This document shows positions 47,538-60,514 of a DNA stretch of 64,000 nt, in pieces. The number at the start of each line of letters is the position of its first letter. The stretch's first letter is position 1. A program made the translations under genes and the position numbers. The notes beneath the pieces were generated by a model. The model was given only the letters and a program-made list of their open reading frames with translations, had not been told where the DNA came from and searched no databases. The stretch spans positions 682,001 through 746,000 of the forward strand of contig JAIXMN010000002.1 in assembly GCA_025716815.1 (NCBI GenBank). The letters run 5' to 3'. Origin of the DNA: Dichotomocladium elegans. Taxonomy: Eukaryota > Mucoromycota > Mucoromycetes > Mucorales > Lichtheimiaceae.

Positions 47538-50344
47538 ATGCCCTCTGAAACAACGCTTCTTAGGCAGCGTCTTGTCAACAGACATGGGCTGCGTCCAGGA
47601 ATAAGTAACGAAACTCCATCGCCTTCGATTCCTATACATGGTAGTGAGGAAGAAGACGATTCCGGGATGCTCTCGGATTCTTCCTCAGAAGGAGCAGCGT
47701 CTCCACCGCCCGTAAGCTGCCTCGATGAATTACCGGCGGTACAGTACAATAATCGGAGACATCTTCGGCCGTGACCACAGCTGATCTAACGGCGATCCTT
47801 GACATAGGTACAACAAGGACAAAGTCCTCAATCCAGCGATGAATGGTCTTTCAGCAGCAATCATTCAGAAACCAGTACTGTAGGTCTCTTTACTAGAACA
47901 AACTAGAATGTATTCTGATGTCAAGATCTTCTTTAGGAACAACAGACACCGCGTTACCTTACACCAAGCCGTGTATCCGATCATGGACAGTACGCTTACG
48001 AACGAGCTGCGCGTATGGAGAGTTGAGTTACTGATGCACACAAACCACCAGGCCCCCAACGCCACTTTCGGCAAAGCGCAAGGCTGCACCATTTAGTGTT
48101 AAAGGGTACACACCTGAAAGACCGTATATCACCCACCGTACTGGATTCAGAAGTATAAGCGTATCAGGTACCTGACTGACACTGCGTGTTAGTAATTGAA
48201 TCGCGTAGATTTCTTTTGAAACTAATCACAAATATAAGGTCGTTCTCACCTGGATGGCTTGGCCTCGAACTCAGCACATCCCTCGCCATTAAATCAACCC
48301 TCACCGAGTCTCATATGTACGATTAATGATAACCATGTAGGCTGCATTCTAATATATTCTCTAGCCGATAACATAAAGGAGAACCATCAGAATCAAGGGA
48401 CATCTCTAGCGCTTGGGAGATCAGGTAAAAAGGGCGAGTTTAGAGGAATTCACACTTGTTCTCACTTAAAAACAGCTTCTTCCAATTCTCTAGACCGTCC
48501 AGATCGCAGCGATGTACCATCAAAACGATCCCGCGTGAAGCCAGTGGAACTGGAGGATGCAATAGTACGTCTTTTAGCGAGCCTTGCCTCTGCTGAATGA
48601 TTAATCATGCTACTAGGATCCAAACGAGGCAAAACGCTCTGTCGAAATCATTCGAAAGAATGGATTGCCAGTAAGATATCATGTACCTTCTCACGATAAA
48701 GTATACTAAGAAAAGTAGCCCCTCCCGCCGAGCTTAACGGAATTTTTGCAGCAGCATTCTTCCAAGGTAAGCTGTACGCGTCTCTGAGCAGAACAGGTGG
48801 AAGCTCATACTAGCTGAAGAATCCGCCGACTAGTATCTCGCCGCCGCGCCCAACTAGTCCCTCACCAAACGATGAATTGCCTCTTTCAGCGCGAGACTCG
48901 AACAAAGCTACACAGGCACCACGATTTGTCCAACCGCAGATTGACGATAGAAAAGCGATTAACGATGACATATTCAAACGCCCAGCAGACGTTGATTTTC
49001 GAGCACGTCGCAACATTGCGGATCAAAAAGAAAATTGTGATCCAAAATACCCGAGCATCGATATATTTACCGGATCGAACCCATTCGGGAGAGAGATAGT
49101 GGTAAGGAACGGAAGTAGACTCCTTCATTTGTTGGCAATGCTTAACGATACCGTCATATGTAGGTAAATAATCTAAGATATACAGTTCTCAAAGAAATTG
49201 GACGCGGCGGTACCGGAACAGTGTACGAAGTTTTATCGCACCGACACCAAGAGAAGTTTGCCCTCAAGTGTATATCAATCAAAAACGCCGAGCCGCAGAC
49301 AGAGCAAAACTATATTAACGAGATAAAATTACTTCGACGATTGGATAAACACGACCGCATTGTTCGATTATGGGACTACGAAGTCAATCGGCAGCAACAA
49401 ACCATCTATATGGTAAAGCAATGGGCAGATTCTATACTGCATCAACCCAAGATACGTCTCTTTCTCTGACGAAATGAAACACTAGATGCTGGAAATGGGA
49501 ACGATTGATTTTGCACATTTATTAGCAAACCAAAAAGGACGACCGTTAAACTACCATTTTATAAAGCTTTATTGGGAACAGGTACAATCGGCATAATACA
49601 CCGAACGCTTCAATCCAGCTAATTGAACCTGCAGATGCTCGAAGCAGTTGAAGCGATACATCAACAAAAGATTGTACATTCGGACTTGAAGCCCGCTAAT
49701 TTTATCCTAGTGGATGGGTCGCTCAAGCTGATTGATTTCGGTATTGCAAAGGCGATATCAAACGATACCACGAACATCCACCGTGAACAGCAAGTTGGAA
49801 CAATCAATTATATGTCGCCTGAGGCATTCATTCAGGAGACGGATAACATTAATGGTCGACACCTCATAAAGGCAAGTGTTTCCGGAAAGCAGCCGCTGGT
49901 GTCGAAGCTTTGACTTAGATTTTCGGTTGCCATTAGCATGGACGCCCTAGTGATGTGTGGTCGCTGGGGTGTATCCTCTACCAGATGGTCTATGGCTATA
50001 CCCCTTTTCACCATTTGACCACTGTTTTGCAAAAGATCGCTGCCATCACGGGCCCCAAATTTCAGGTGCCATTTCCTTCGGAGATCAAAGACCAAGGCAC
50101 GCTTGTCACGATTGACCCGGGTCTTCACGAAGTGTTGCAATCATGCCTTCAAAGAGACCCGCGGTCACGTATGACGATACCACAGCTCTTACAGCACCGC
50201 TCTTTGCGACCTAGGCCGGCAGCTGAAAAAAAGGCTGCGCTGGATAGCCTGGTCCAGCGTGCTTACGAGCTAGGCATGATGGGTCGATCCATCAAGGATG
50301 ACGCGAACATCGAGAAGCTGTCGAAAGAAATCCTTAACTGGTGA
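47538..50344 (+). CDS. MPS1: MPS1/TTK-type dual-specificity kinase, many exons
   Basis: A spindle-checkpoint and kinetochore kinase in its family. The kinase part is clear: exons 49164-49412, 49486-49581, 49635-49871, 49937-50344, with [28 protein letters not shown] (Lys), [13 protein letters not shown] (HSD instead of HRD, typical for MPS1), [14 protein letters not shown] and [15 protein letters not shown]. Intron 49872-49936 starts AAG|GCAAGT (GC-AG). The Ser/Pro-rich N-terminal half is spread over several exons (47538-47711, 47808-47879, then pieces from 47937, 48259, 48484, 48618, 48754 and 48811-49100). The join between the third and fourth exons, near 48020-48052, could not be fixed by a canonical GT-AG pair. 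Start [10 protein letters not shown] is likely but less certain. Confidence 0.85.
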
Positions 50345-50611
50345 TTTGCTCCTCATCATCTTGCGTAAAACTGTAAATACTTCATTCGCAAGTAATCCTG
50401 TATATAAATAAATCTATATAATATATAAATGCTACTCTTCGTTGGTCGCTTTTGAAAATCCAGAAAGAAGATTCATTTATTGTATTAGGTTTGGGGGGGT
50501 GGAAGGGAGGGGAGGGGAGGAAGTACCGAAGCACGACCGTGCTTTTCTTGTTTTGTATTGGGTAAGGAAAGGAGGAGAAGGAGGAGCTGGTAGAGGCATG
50601 GTGGGTATGTT

Positions 50612-51014
50612 TTATCCTAACAGTAGTTCGTATATGATCACGATAATATTTATGGCAATTAAAGGAACTAGAAGGAGAACGTGTCAGTTGTGAGAATCGG
50701 TTCTCCATGATGGCTTAATTCAAAAAGTCTCACTTCGCATCAATGTTCGTACTGCCGATATTAAGTTGACCATCTTGTACTTGACCGATTGCGTTTGCTC
50801 TACACCAAAGCCTGGGTCTATCGCTTGTGCGCTCCAGCCAACTAATGTGAGGATCAGATATAGAATATGTATTGAAGGGTGAATGCCGATCGAGAGTCCG
50901 CCTTCCTCAAGTTGCGTTCTTACTTCGTGCAAGGAATCGCTCTTCGCTTAGGACAGCAATGGCGTTGATGAATAAGAGGGTTGCATAAAACAACTGACCG
51001 AGTCCGAGAGCCAT
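50612..51014 (-). CDS. YOS1: Yos1/IER3IP1 ER-Golgi transport protein, 3 exons
   Basis: A small membrane protein of the Yip1-Yif1 complex needed for COPII transport. Exons (minus strand): 50924-51014, 50734-50841, 50612-50667, all GT-AG; 84 residues (human form 82). MALGLGQLFYATLLFINAIA is the first membrane segment, then VLSEERFLARIGWSA, MVNLISAVRTLMRIPLIAIN and the C-terminal helix IIVIIYELLLG. Read without the last intron, the frame would end after RTLMRSETF. It is convergent with MPS1; their stops are 267 bp apart. Confidence 0.95.
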
Positions 51015-51318
51015 CTTGTAAGAGGATCGAGTTTGGAGGTGAATAGGGTTTTCCCTTCGCGCGTTATGTGTGTGAGTGTGTGTGTGTGTGTGCGCGCTTA
51101 GGTGTTCTTTTCTCACTCAGACTTTGGGAGAAATAGCATCATTTCATTCTCCGAATAAGCTTGGATAAAGTCGTGGGCATGTCCCACAAAAAAAGGTGCC
51201 ATTATGTACAAGGGGGTTGGGAATTTCATGGATACATATTAGATAGATCTATGTACATGCACAAAGAGGGAAACAGCGACAGACAACAGAGATAAATACA
51301 AAGAAGGCCAAGCTGGAT
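51015..51318. other. intergenic YOS1/WDR59 with (GT)n
   Basis: A 304-bp gap with a (TG)n tract at about 51067-51092. It should contain the YOS1 promoter and the 3' end of the WDR59 transcript. No gene. Confidence 0.4.
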
Positions 51319-54300
51319 TCATCCTTCCGCCAAGCATGAACATCCGCAACCAGTCGGACACACCTTTTGCTTTGAAAACCAGTCCTTGATATGAGTGCTA
51401 TGGCCACCGTGCCCACATTTGCTACAAAAGTTGACCAGGCCCTTGACAAGGACATGGCAAATACTGCACCGGATCTGGCTACGTACCTTGCGGCACGTGT
51501 AGCAGATACGATCTCGGCTCGCAACCTCAGAACCGCACGAATAGCATCGGATCTGCACTTGCACCATTTCTTCCGGGCGTTCGGAAAACGGTGGCCGGCT
51601 AAGGAATTTCAAAATCTCAGCCCGTTGCTCCAAGAGTCCCCATCGATGGAGCATGTCTCCATAGCTGAGCCTCAGTACATCCAACTGGGCAACCCGGGAT
51701 GGATCTAGCAGAGGAATATCATTGCTGTGCGAGAGTGCCTTTTCTCCGTCGAACGTCTCGAGGTTCATAAATTCGATCGTCAGCTCACTAGACTGTACGA
51801 GATTGCCTTCCTTGTCAGAAACCCACGCATAAGTCTCTGTGTTGTTCACAGGAGCTATTAGAGTTGCTCCTGCCCTGGTTTGCGCCCTTGGCGATCCAGG
51901 TAAGCTACGCAAGCCAGGCGCAGTGTTGCTCGGCAACCGTTGCGGCGTTATGGGCATATTGAATGGATGAGAAACAGTTCGCTTCGAAGTAGCACTATTT
52001 GAAGGCTCAATCGTGCTCAGGTCTGCTTGCTTTTCACCAGGTGGTGTGTGTCTTTCAGAGTCCCAGAAGTACGAGAGAAATCCGCTCCCAGCCCCTCCAC
52101 CACCGCTGCCACGACCTCCATAGGACGCACTCATCTGACTCGTGGTTGTACGGTCAGGAGAATTGGCTCTGCTTGATACCGGACCTGATCCTGTACGCAT
52201 AAGAGCTTGAGCCCGTGAAGACCGCTGCTCATTCCTTGAATGTACCGTATCCATTTTGTCCGAGAAATAGGTCTGTTGTATAGGATAGTTAGAACTAGTC
52301 GTCACGCGATCTTGATCACAAAAGATTCACCTTGGTCACTTGTGCCTGGGGCGTCTTTAGAGAGGAGTTCCTGCAACTATGAAAGATACATGACATCATG
52401 GCGGCCGTCTGAACGTCTCCAGAGCCAATAAAATGCTGCAGCCTAAGGCATTGGGCAAATTTAGTGACAGAGCCCGTTGTTTCATGGGTGGCCTCACTAC
52501 TCACAGCTTATCGATAAGCTTCCTTCCTAGAGGATGCAGTCCCCATCTCACGCGTCGTCTTTTAACGGTCTTAATTTTCCTTGGCATTTCATCGTACAAC
52601 AGAGCGCGCAGCTCGGATAAGTCAATATCATTTTTCCAAAATGGGCTCTCAAGAGGAAGAGATGCCCAACTTCGTTCACTTTCGACGGGAACACATTGAC
52701 GCAAGATCTCCGATGCTAGATACCAAACTTTCGACAAGTCATGTCTTTTATGTGATAGACAGACAGCCGCGTTATGAGTACAAGCAGCAACTGGATCTTC
52801 TGGTGAAAGACTGTAACAGCGCCCATCTTTAGCAATGAAAGTATCAATACCGTGTTTGTCAATACATACATATACTCTTTGGCAAGCTGCGCGCTGTAGG
52901 GCATGATATCGCGTAGATCAGCAAGGACCACATTATGAGTGATACGATCAGTCTTGAGATTTCGATACATCATGCTGTTGGTATTTGCAATTGATCCACC
53001 GAGTCCAAGGCTCTAATGAAAAAAAAAAAAAGAATTAGACCAACTTCCAGCTATTCAAAGGTCAACACGCACATTGGGTTTGAGGTAAAGGGATGTCATA
53101 TTTGTTAAGCTATCGTCGATATCGTCCGGATCATCATCATATGCATATTCCCCGAATGCACCTCCTGATCCACCGACAAGCACCGTAGCATTCCTTCCTT
53201 GTCTGGACATTGCAGCGATTTCCTTATATTCTTCAAACTGCTCGTACGTGCGCGGATGCTTATAAAAATCACTGTACGTGTTCTCGAAATAAGCATTATT
53301 TGAGTTGCTTTCGCCATCGGGCGAATCACGCTTTCCTTTGGTGGTATTTTCCTGATTGCGCTTGGAATCACGGACTCGCAGCGTTGAAAAGAAGCAGACC
53401 AAATGCCCTACCCGGAAAGATCGTATCAGCCTGATATGGCGCTACTACGCCTCTCCACAAACGACATACCATCTCCAGAAAAGACGCCGCCGCATAACCG
53501 AGGAAACGGTACTTTCTCGTCAGCACTTTGCTTCGAGGACATATCAACAACTATTCCTCTTTCGCTTTGAAGGCTCACACGTTTGCCTGCCATGGCGTAG
53601 CCACCAGTAACACCGCCCATAAATGGCGGACCAGCAAATATCTCATCGTCTGAATCGCCGTTGTCCGCGCTTGATCCAGACCCGTTCCAAGCACTGAGGT
53701 ATCCACCCGGCTGGTTGCCATTCGCTAATTGTCCATTGTTGAGAGACAGTGAGACATCAGATGCCCCGTTCGGGCCCAAGCCTAGATCTCCATCCTCTTG
53801 GCCAGTCTCGCCTAGCAGATATCGAATGCATGCTTCGAGGCACCAGCGTTTCTGCGACGTATAGCTCGATGCCAGCGAGCTTAGATCCTGTGACATATGA
53901 GCACGGTAATAAATGGACACCATGCTGTTCTTTTGAATATCAAACTCTGGGGGACTGTTGTCTGGATACTGAGAGCTGAATCGAATGGTTATTCGAAGGA
54001 ATGCACTTCCTGTATCCGACCAGGGTCCATGAAGAGTGATTGTGCAGGTGCGCGCAGCGCCATTAATCTAGCGAGGTGGCATTAGAAACTCTGTTGTTTC
54101 TCGATTCAGTTCATGTGTAATTGCCTTCTCAGTTTTAACACCCATGCTGGAGTACTTGTTGAGCACTGTCGACATTTCCTCGGCAACTGTCTGGTATGTG
54201 CTTTCCGTCGTTGCAGCACGCCGAAGTTCTGTGGGGGGACCCACAGTCTTGACATTTTGCATCCATAACAACGGATTGATAGCATATTTTTGCTCGCGAT

Positions 54301-56416
54301 AGGCATGAGACATGGAATCATATCCACTAGCCATTCCCGCTGACCCATTGTTTGTGCCAGATCGAAATAATGACATTGCCGATGGTGAATACTCTTCGGC
54401 TTCTTTGCGGAGCGTGTTCAGAGATGCTGATATAACAGGTTGACCGTTCACTGTTGATTCGATCTCGTCTGGCTCTTTTTGGAAAGAGCGCGAATGAATA
54501 GAGCCGTCTTCCCCGACAGCGATGGATGGTACACGATAGATGGTTTTCTTTTTGCTTGGTTGATGGCCAACAGACTGGTACAGGTGGGTTTAGTGGTTGT
54601 TTTGGAATCAGAATATCACTTTTCCTACCTTTAAAACATCTGCAGAAATAGGCCATAGCCGTAAGTACTGATCCTTGGACCAAGTGACCAGTTGGAATTC
54701 TCGATCATCTGCAAAAGATGTTGATTGCTGGAATATGTAAGCTGTTCAACTTTAGTGCAAACCTATTACCTTCGGGTCCGTTTCCACCTTTCCATCGCCA
54801 GACAAATTCTTTGACTGTGTCTGTGTGGCCTTCAAAAGTATGAACTGCTTTAGCAGGCGAATCTCTGCTGTAGAGATAAAGCGTTGTTTCGGTGCGTTGT
54901 GGCATAGTCAACACACCGTTTCCAAAAGGTGTATTTCTAGCGCGCCAGACCGGGAAGTTAGTCATGATCGCTTCTTGTTCTTTTTCCGGGGCATGGATAT
55001 TCCAATACTGGGAATGTCGAGTAAGTCACTTGTTTCTTTTTTGTGTGCGTGTGTGTATATCCCAAGAGCAGATAGACATCTCTGCTCTTTTTCATTCTTA
55101 CTTTAACGAGGTTGTCCAAGCTGCACGTGACAATATCATGGTCATTTTGGCGACTCCAATCGATGCCATAGATTTTTTTGGTATGCGCGGAAATTGTTGT
55201 GATAGGAACCGCACCTTTCTATCATATACCAGGTTGGACGAAAATGCTTCATATTCCGTGGGGCAAAAGGTGGGTATAACGTGTTTTTTTTTTACCCGTA
55301 TATCCCAGATTTTGACATCCTTATCATGGGCAGAGGCAAGCAGATATTCGCTCTTTCTATTATATTTGACCTGCGTTGTCGCCGCTAAATGAGTTTGGGT
55401 GAGTTCATAGTCCTAGTAGCTTAAGGCTTGTTTGGCTCTCTGTTCCCTCTCCTTCTGTTTACTGTTTTACCGTTCCAAGATGTGAAAGAATGGGCAGGAC
55501 GGAAATCATTGTTGCCGCTTCGTAAGTCCCAGATATGCACATAGGTATCCACGGAGCAAGTGGCGAGCATATCAGGGTGGTGTGGTGACCAGTTGATATC
55601 TGAGATGGCGCGCGAGTGTGCATGGAACACATTCTCGATTGCTTGCGATCCACCATAGTTGAGATTCCATATCAGCAGTTTTTGGTTCGACTAAATAGTG
55701 GCGAAGTTAGGGCATAATCCACCGCTTTAGGAATTGAAGCATACCGTAGATGCAACCCAAGCCTCTCGCACAACATAAGGACTCCACTGAACGTCCGCCA
55801 CCTCCCATTTGGACATATGAGGGAGGATTCTCGGGAGAGACCATGGGTTCTCCAAATCGATGATAAGCAATCCCTGGCGCCTTTCGTATGAACAGCAAAA
55901 ACACACGAGAGTAAAGATATCTTGTTAGTCGAGGAACAGCATTGCGGGGAAGAAACAGGTGTCGTCTTACCCTGCCAAGACAATATCCCTGCAAGACGGG
56001 CTGATACTCATACTGCCGACAGAGTGCGGACAGTCTATCTGGAGCGAACTGTAAAACGTGTCTTCCTGCATTTGAGAGGACGATTTGGTCGGTGAAGCCG
56101 CATGCTGCTGTTGCTGTTGTTGAAATCGATTAGATGCTGGTCGTTGTCGTTGCTGTTGCTGATGCCATGCCAACATGCCAAGTGGATACTCCTGGTGGAC
56201 TGCCATTGCGGACGAGCGAACCGCAGGCATAGAAGAAAGTTGGGATGGTCTGCGACGGCTCGCGGATTGTGTTCGTTCTTCGGCCGGTTGAGGCGTGGCA
56301 CCGAAAATGTGGGGATCCGATCGGCGTCTTCCGTTCAAAAGGTTGGATTGAATATTGGAGCCTTGAGCATCTTCGCTCGATGTTGGCATGGATTGGTCAT
56401 CTCGCGTTGAATCCAT
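51319..56416 (-). CDS. SEA complex/GATOR2 subunit WDR59 (Mtc5-like), many exons
   Basis: A subunit of SEACAT/GATOR2 at the vacuole that relays amino-acid signals to TORC1. Start MDSTRDDQSMPTSS at 56416. Gln-rich N-terminus, then WD40: VLAGRQGLLIIDLENPWSLP, SKWEVADVQWSPYVVREAWV, ISDINWSPHHPDMLATCSVD, SAHDKDVKIWDIRKGAVPIT, VWRARNTPFGNGVLTMPQR, DREFQLVTWSKDQYLRLWPI. An RWD domain follows (EEMSTVLNKYSSMGVKTEK joined to INGAARTCTITLHGPW, then FSSQYPDNSPPEFDI) and the C-terminus is a RING/zinc module (IRCYSCGSEVA, CYTCRKVRSQIRCSICHVLV, FCSKCGHGGHSTHI). The RWD join uses a GC-AG intron (54068-54124, AAG|GCAATT): no GT donor fits and reading through meets a stop. About 13 introns; one join near 52830-52870 remains unresolved. 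Compared with yeast Mtc5, motif order is the same. Confidence 0.9.
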
Positions 56417-57082
56417 TCCCTGTGTGTCTCTCGCTCTCTCCGAGTCCGCAAAAAGAAAACGCGCATACTCCGCTATTTCTTCCCAAAATTGAAATATTCT
56501 TTTTGTCGTGCCCGATAAGAGCAGCAGCTGGGACCTCAAATCATAGGATTCAATGAAATGAAACCTGGCATATGCTCTCTGAAATTAGGTTCTCGAACGT
56601 ATTAAGAAAGAACTGAATAATATGCATTCTGAGCAGAAACAACAATATTTTTGTCTGCATGAGTATTCTCAAAACAGGTCACTGGTTATTTTGGCGCAAA
56701 CTCCTAGATCACATGGGCCTCAGATTGGGGAGGAACTGAACAGGAGATTAATGGAGACAGCGGCAGTATCATCCTCGAACTCGACAGAAATAGTATCAAG
56801 AAAACAAGTTCATGCATGCAAAAAAGCCAACATGGAAGAATATCTTGCCTTTTCTCCCATTTCGTTTGGCTCGTTATGGTAGTAATGTATGTTCTATCAG
56901 CGAATAAATTGGCTCTAAATGTGCTATTGGCGTTGTTCTCGCGAACGAGGCAGAAGGCACATCTTGGTAGAGAATGCCTATAAGAGTGCTATCATAATTT
57001 TATTGTTTCAGATTAATAATATAGCAATAATAAAAAGACAACTACAGCAATAACAAGTTCCACGCGAGCCATAGCAGCCCAA
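56417..57082. other. intergenic WDR59/regulator
   Basis: Contains the WDR59 promoter and the 3' flank of the regulator gene. Short open frames (one of 86 codons at 56622-56882) lack recognisable features. Confidence 0.4.
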
Positions 57083-58858
57083 TTATACGGAAGCCTGCCA
57101 ATAATTGAGCTGGTGCCTGCTCTTGGTCAGGGCTGCCTTCTTGCTATAGGCGGAACTCGCCGACTTCTTACGGATCCGCACATCATTTTGTCGGAACACC
57201 ACGATTCGTGGGCTTGGGCTTGTAGTCGAAGGGACATTACCAAGAGTGGATGTGAAACCGGTGTCAGACGGTACAATTGAAGAAGAGGAGTGATCTGCAT
57301 TACGAATATCCAGCATCCGGAACTGCTCTTCAATTTTTTCGACGTAGAGACGGGCCTTGAAGACATCGTTTGAATATGCCTGGGTGCCGCGTAACATCAT
57401 TAGATTGGTGCGCAATTGCTCCTCAGCAAGCGACCTAAGATTATATGCATCGCTGTAACCGTAGACCCGCTTGGCCGTGTTATGGATGGCAAAGAACATG
57501 TGATGGTATGTGCTTTGGTCGCATCCCAGCTCCTTCAGATGCTCAAGGGCCTGGAGCAATGCAAGGTTTGTCTCCAGGCAGTCGATGAGAATATTATGTG
57601 GTGGCGACTGGGTAGGCTGCAGAAATTGGAAGAGCACGATTAGGCGCATGGCATGATAACACAGATGAAAATGAATTTCACTGCTTGGGTGCTGTTTTTG
57701 AGAGGGCCGCAACCGTTGATGGTACCATGTTGTAAGCTCCTCGGTTATTTGATGATAGTAAGCTGACGGATGACGACGGTCTGGACTGCCATAGATTTTA
57801 CCCGAACGGATTGCCTGGATGTACATACGCATATACTTTGTAAGAACGCCAAACTGGTATAATGACTGAAACTCGGGTTGTTCCATATCTTCCTGGGTCA
57901 TGACCAGCTTTGAAAACGGGGTCTCGTCTTTCAGTAGGCAGTCGCGGTTGCGTGTTAAGCTCAACCAAGCATCAACGTAGTACCACCGGAGCCAACACAT
58001 CAGCGTTAGCCTATCGATGGGTCTGCCATCAGCAACGTCCTTAGCGTGTTGCTGGAGCGCAATACATGCAAGACCACCCCAGGTCCTCTGTTGCTCATAC
58101 AACCGAAGGAGATTTGATGTGTAACTTAGGCAAAAGTAGGCTTGGATAATCATCGGCTGCATATCGTCGAGAAATACATCGTCCATTTTATGTCGCGCCT
58201 GTTCGTAGAATGCCATTGCTGCTTGTTTAACAAACGCATGATCTGGCGAATGGTCCATAAATGTCACCAGGCTTATTGATGCAACACAATAAACAATTGC
58301 CGGAGGCGCGCTACGCCAGTTCTTAATGATCTCGAGGTTAATAGGGGCGACCTTGAAGCCGATACAACACCAGTGCGATATGGCACGATTCATGAGAGTC
58401 TCCAGCATATAAGAGCTCTCAACATTAACGCGAACAGAGGTCGAAATGGTCAACTCTGCATTTTCAACCTGGACTGGCTCTTCCTCGGCGGATGACCACT
58501 TTTTGTCGCTGACGGGATCCTCGATAATCTGAGCTACCGGAATTTGGGAGAATGGGTAAGGTTGAATCTGGCCGATGGGGCTCTGACTGATGTCCTTCAG
58601 GGCGGCTTGAAGATCTGAGAATCCGTTGAGTTGCAGCTGAATGGTGCTGTTATTTAAGGCAACATCATCCATGTCGAATGGATTGACATTGGGAAGCGGT
58701 ATGAAGCATTGAAAGCCGTCATCGTGGTGAAGTCTTTGGGGGCTAGAGGCTGGAGTATCCAGTAATATGTGAGAGTGATTTTGTAAGTATTTATAAAGCA
58801 AGTCTTCCGTCGATATATCGTCGTCTTTGGAGCAAAAAGAGTTTTCTGGCGATTCCAT
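57083..58858 (-). CDS. Fungal_trans-domain transcription regulator without Zn2Cys6 finger
   Basis: A single exon of 591 residues. The middle (~150-420) resembles the fungal-specific regulator domain: MNRAISHWCCIGFKVAPINL, FVKQAAMAFYEQARHKMDD, MIIQAYFCLSYTSNLLRLYE, RTWGGLACIALQQHAKD, RLTLMCWLRWYYVDAWLSLT, and CYHAMRLIVLFQFLQP. The acidic N-terminus (MESPENSFCSKDDDISTEDL) and Ser-rich C-terminus (TSPSPRIVVF) could be activation or regulatory parts. No CX2CX6C cluster or other DNA-binding motif is present in the N-terminal 150 residues, and no upstream exon was found, so it either binds DNA through a partner or has lost the finger. Target genes unknown. Confidence 0.8.
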   Translation of the reverse strand: MESPENSFCSKDDDISTEDLLYKYLQNHSHILLDTPASSPQRLHHDDGFQCFIPLPNVNPFDMDDVALNNSTIQLQLNGFSDLQAALKDISQSPIGQIQPYPFSQIPVAQIIEDPVSDKKWSSAEEEPVQVENAELTISTSVRVNVESSYMLETLMNRAISHWCCIGFKVAPINLEIIKNWRSAPPAIVYCVASISLVTFMDHSPDHAFVKQAAMAFYEQARHKMDDVFLDDMQPMIIQAYFCLSYTSNLLRLYEQQRTWGGLACIALQQHAKDVADGRPIDRLTLMCWLRWYYVDAWLSLTRNRDCLLKDETPFSKLVMTQEDMEQPEFQSLYQFGVLTKYMRMYIQAIRSGKIYGSPDRRHPSAYYHQITEELTTWYHQRLRPSQKQHPSSEIHFHLCYHAMRLIVLFQFLQPTQSPPHNILIDCLETNLALLQALEHLKELGCDQSTYHHMFFAIHNTAKRVYGYSDAYNLRSLAEEQLRTNLMMLRGTQAYSNDVFKARLYVEKIEEQFRMLDIRNADHSSSSIVPSDTGFTSTLGNVPSTTSPSPRIVVFRQNDVRIRKKSASSAYSKKAALTKSRHQLNYWQASV

Positions 58859-60514
58859 GTTTGAAAGAAAGATATAAAAAATAGGTGAAGAAGGAAGAGA
58901 GCACTATAGGAGCATGAGCGGCAGAAAAATAAGGGCGGCTTGATGGCTGAGAATAATATGACACACTCTGTTTTAGAAGTTATTCACCACAGAAGGCATT
59001 TAATCTTCTCCCCCTCATGTCACTGGCAGCGGCAGCAGCAGCAGCAGCAGCAGCGACAACAACAACCATCCTATATTTTCTCATTTCAACAGAAGGTTAC
59101 CCCTCTTTGTTGAGTACGTTCGAGTGCTGCACTAGGATAGTACATATTGGCAACTGACTTCTTTGGTTATTATGGATCTGCAAGGCTGCTCTTTCCACGA
59201 CGAATCAAACGCAAGGAAATACTTGAGCAGCTAGGAACACAGCTCCTCCTTCATCTTCCCAATCCCATAAAAGCTATTACCCACGGTCTGATACAATCTT
59301 TCTGATGCATGTACAGCAAGGACATATCACGTTTGATCATCAGTCCTATAGATTTTCGCTGGACATGTATAACAAGCATTGTGCACAGACTGCATCCTGC
59401 ATAGTCCTCAAGATGCGCCAAACGAATCGATGTATCTGTTGAAAAAGCTCTCCTACGTAGTTCGTTGCTCACATAGAATGTTTCCTTGTTTATGTATTCT
59501 GGATAAGGTTTGAGTGAATGAGGATCTTTGGTACTCAAAGGGGTAGAGAACAGGGATAGATATCGCGTCGAGCTGACCGGTATTGTTGCTGCTAATATCA
59601 AGAAATGGGTTGTAGGATAAATGCAGCTTCACTACACGTGCAGTCAGTATATTCAGATAAGTATTTCATTATCTAGGAACTCGTTTGAGCCTACCGCCGA
59701 AGGCGGGGATTAGATAGCGACCTATGTCTCTACATGAAGAACCCAGCTTTGGCTAGCTTTTCTCGAGATCTACTCACTTTGGTGATTTCCAAAAAATGCG
59801 ACACAACCGTATGGAGTACCAAAAAATCAAGGTTATGCCGATCTGGGTCCGTTGCCAGGTCAACCCTGAAAATGTTTCCATTTCAGAAAGGGAGAATAGC
59901 AGAACACATGCCATAGAGCTGGAAGGCAGTATTGTTTCCAAAAATGGATGGTTCATAATATGAGGGACACTCTGTAAAAGCGGGGCGACTCATGTTCTGC
60001 AATTGCAGTCTATGTTTAGATTCCAATGCTACGCATCCAACGTCGGGCGATTAAAATAGTAGCACTTTTGTCACCCTGTCATTTTATCACCATTATTTTC
60101 GTGGCGTTCCTCTTTTTCTTTTGCTGTGCGACCAATGCTTCAATTTTGGATGCCCACCTTCCATCTTCACTGCACTTCTTTCCAAATGAAGCTGTCCAAA
60201 AAAATGGGTATTACCTCAAATGTAATTAGTGGCGACCCTAACATTGGAAATCAGGAGGAAAGCTATTTTATATGTCCTGATCATGATCATAAAACACGGC
60301 AGACAGTCCTAGAGATCTATTGTTGGCTTCGTTATCCCTTTTTGTCTTGGCCCGGACCAAGCGTTCCACAAATCTTGTAGCCCTTTGAGCTTTTCTAGCT
60401 CGCCCGTGGCTCACACTTCCATTCACATAGTTCAGAACACTTTTATTTTCTCCTTCTTCACATTAATACATACGCATACATACCTTCTCTTTCTCTCTTT
60501 CTCATACACACGCA
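58859..60514. other. intergenic with (CAG)n and a possible transposon end
   Basis: A (CAG)n/(CAA)n tract lies at 59028-59062 upstream of the regulator gene. A motif TGAGGGACACTCTG followed by TA (59961-59976) resembles a Tc1/mariner terminal repeat, but its partner is not found. Open frames at 59251-59601 and 59734-59916 are not recognisable. Confidence 0.35.

Noticed and set aside
56417..56539. Longer N-terminus of WDR59
   Set aside because: The extension begins at a TTG codon; the ATG at 56416 has a good context.
59734..59976. Tc1/mariner relic near 59.8 kb
   Set aside because: Only one possible terminal repeat (TGAGGGACACTCTG-TA) is seen; neither strand gives transposase motifs.
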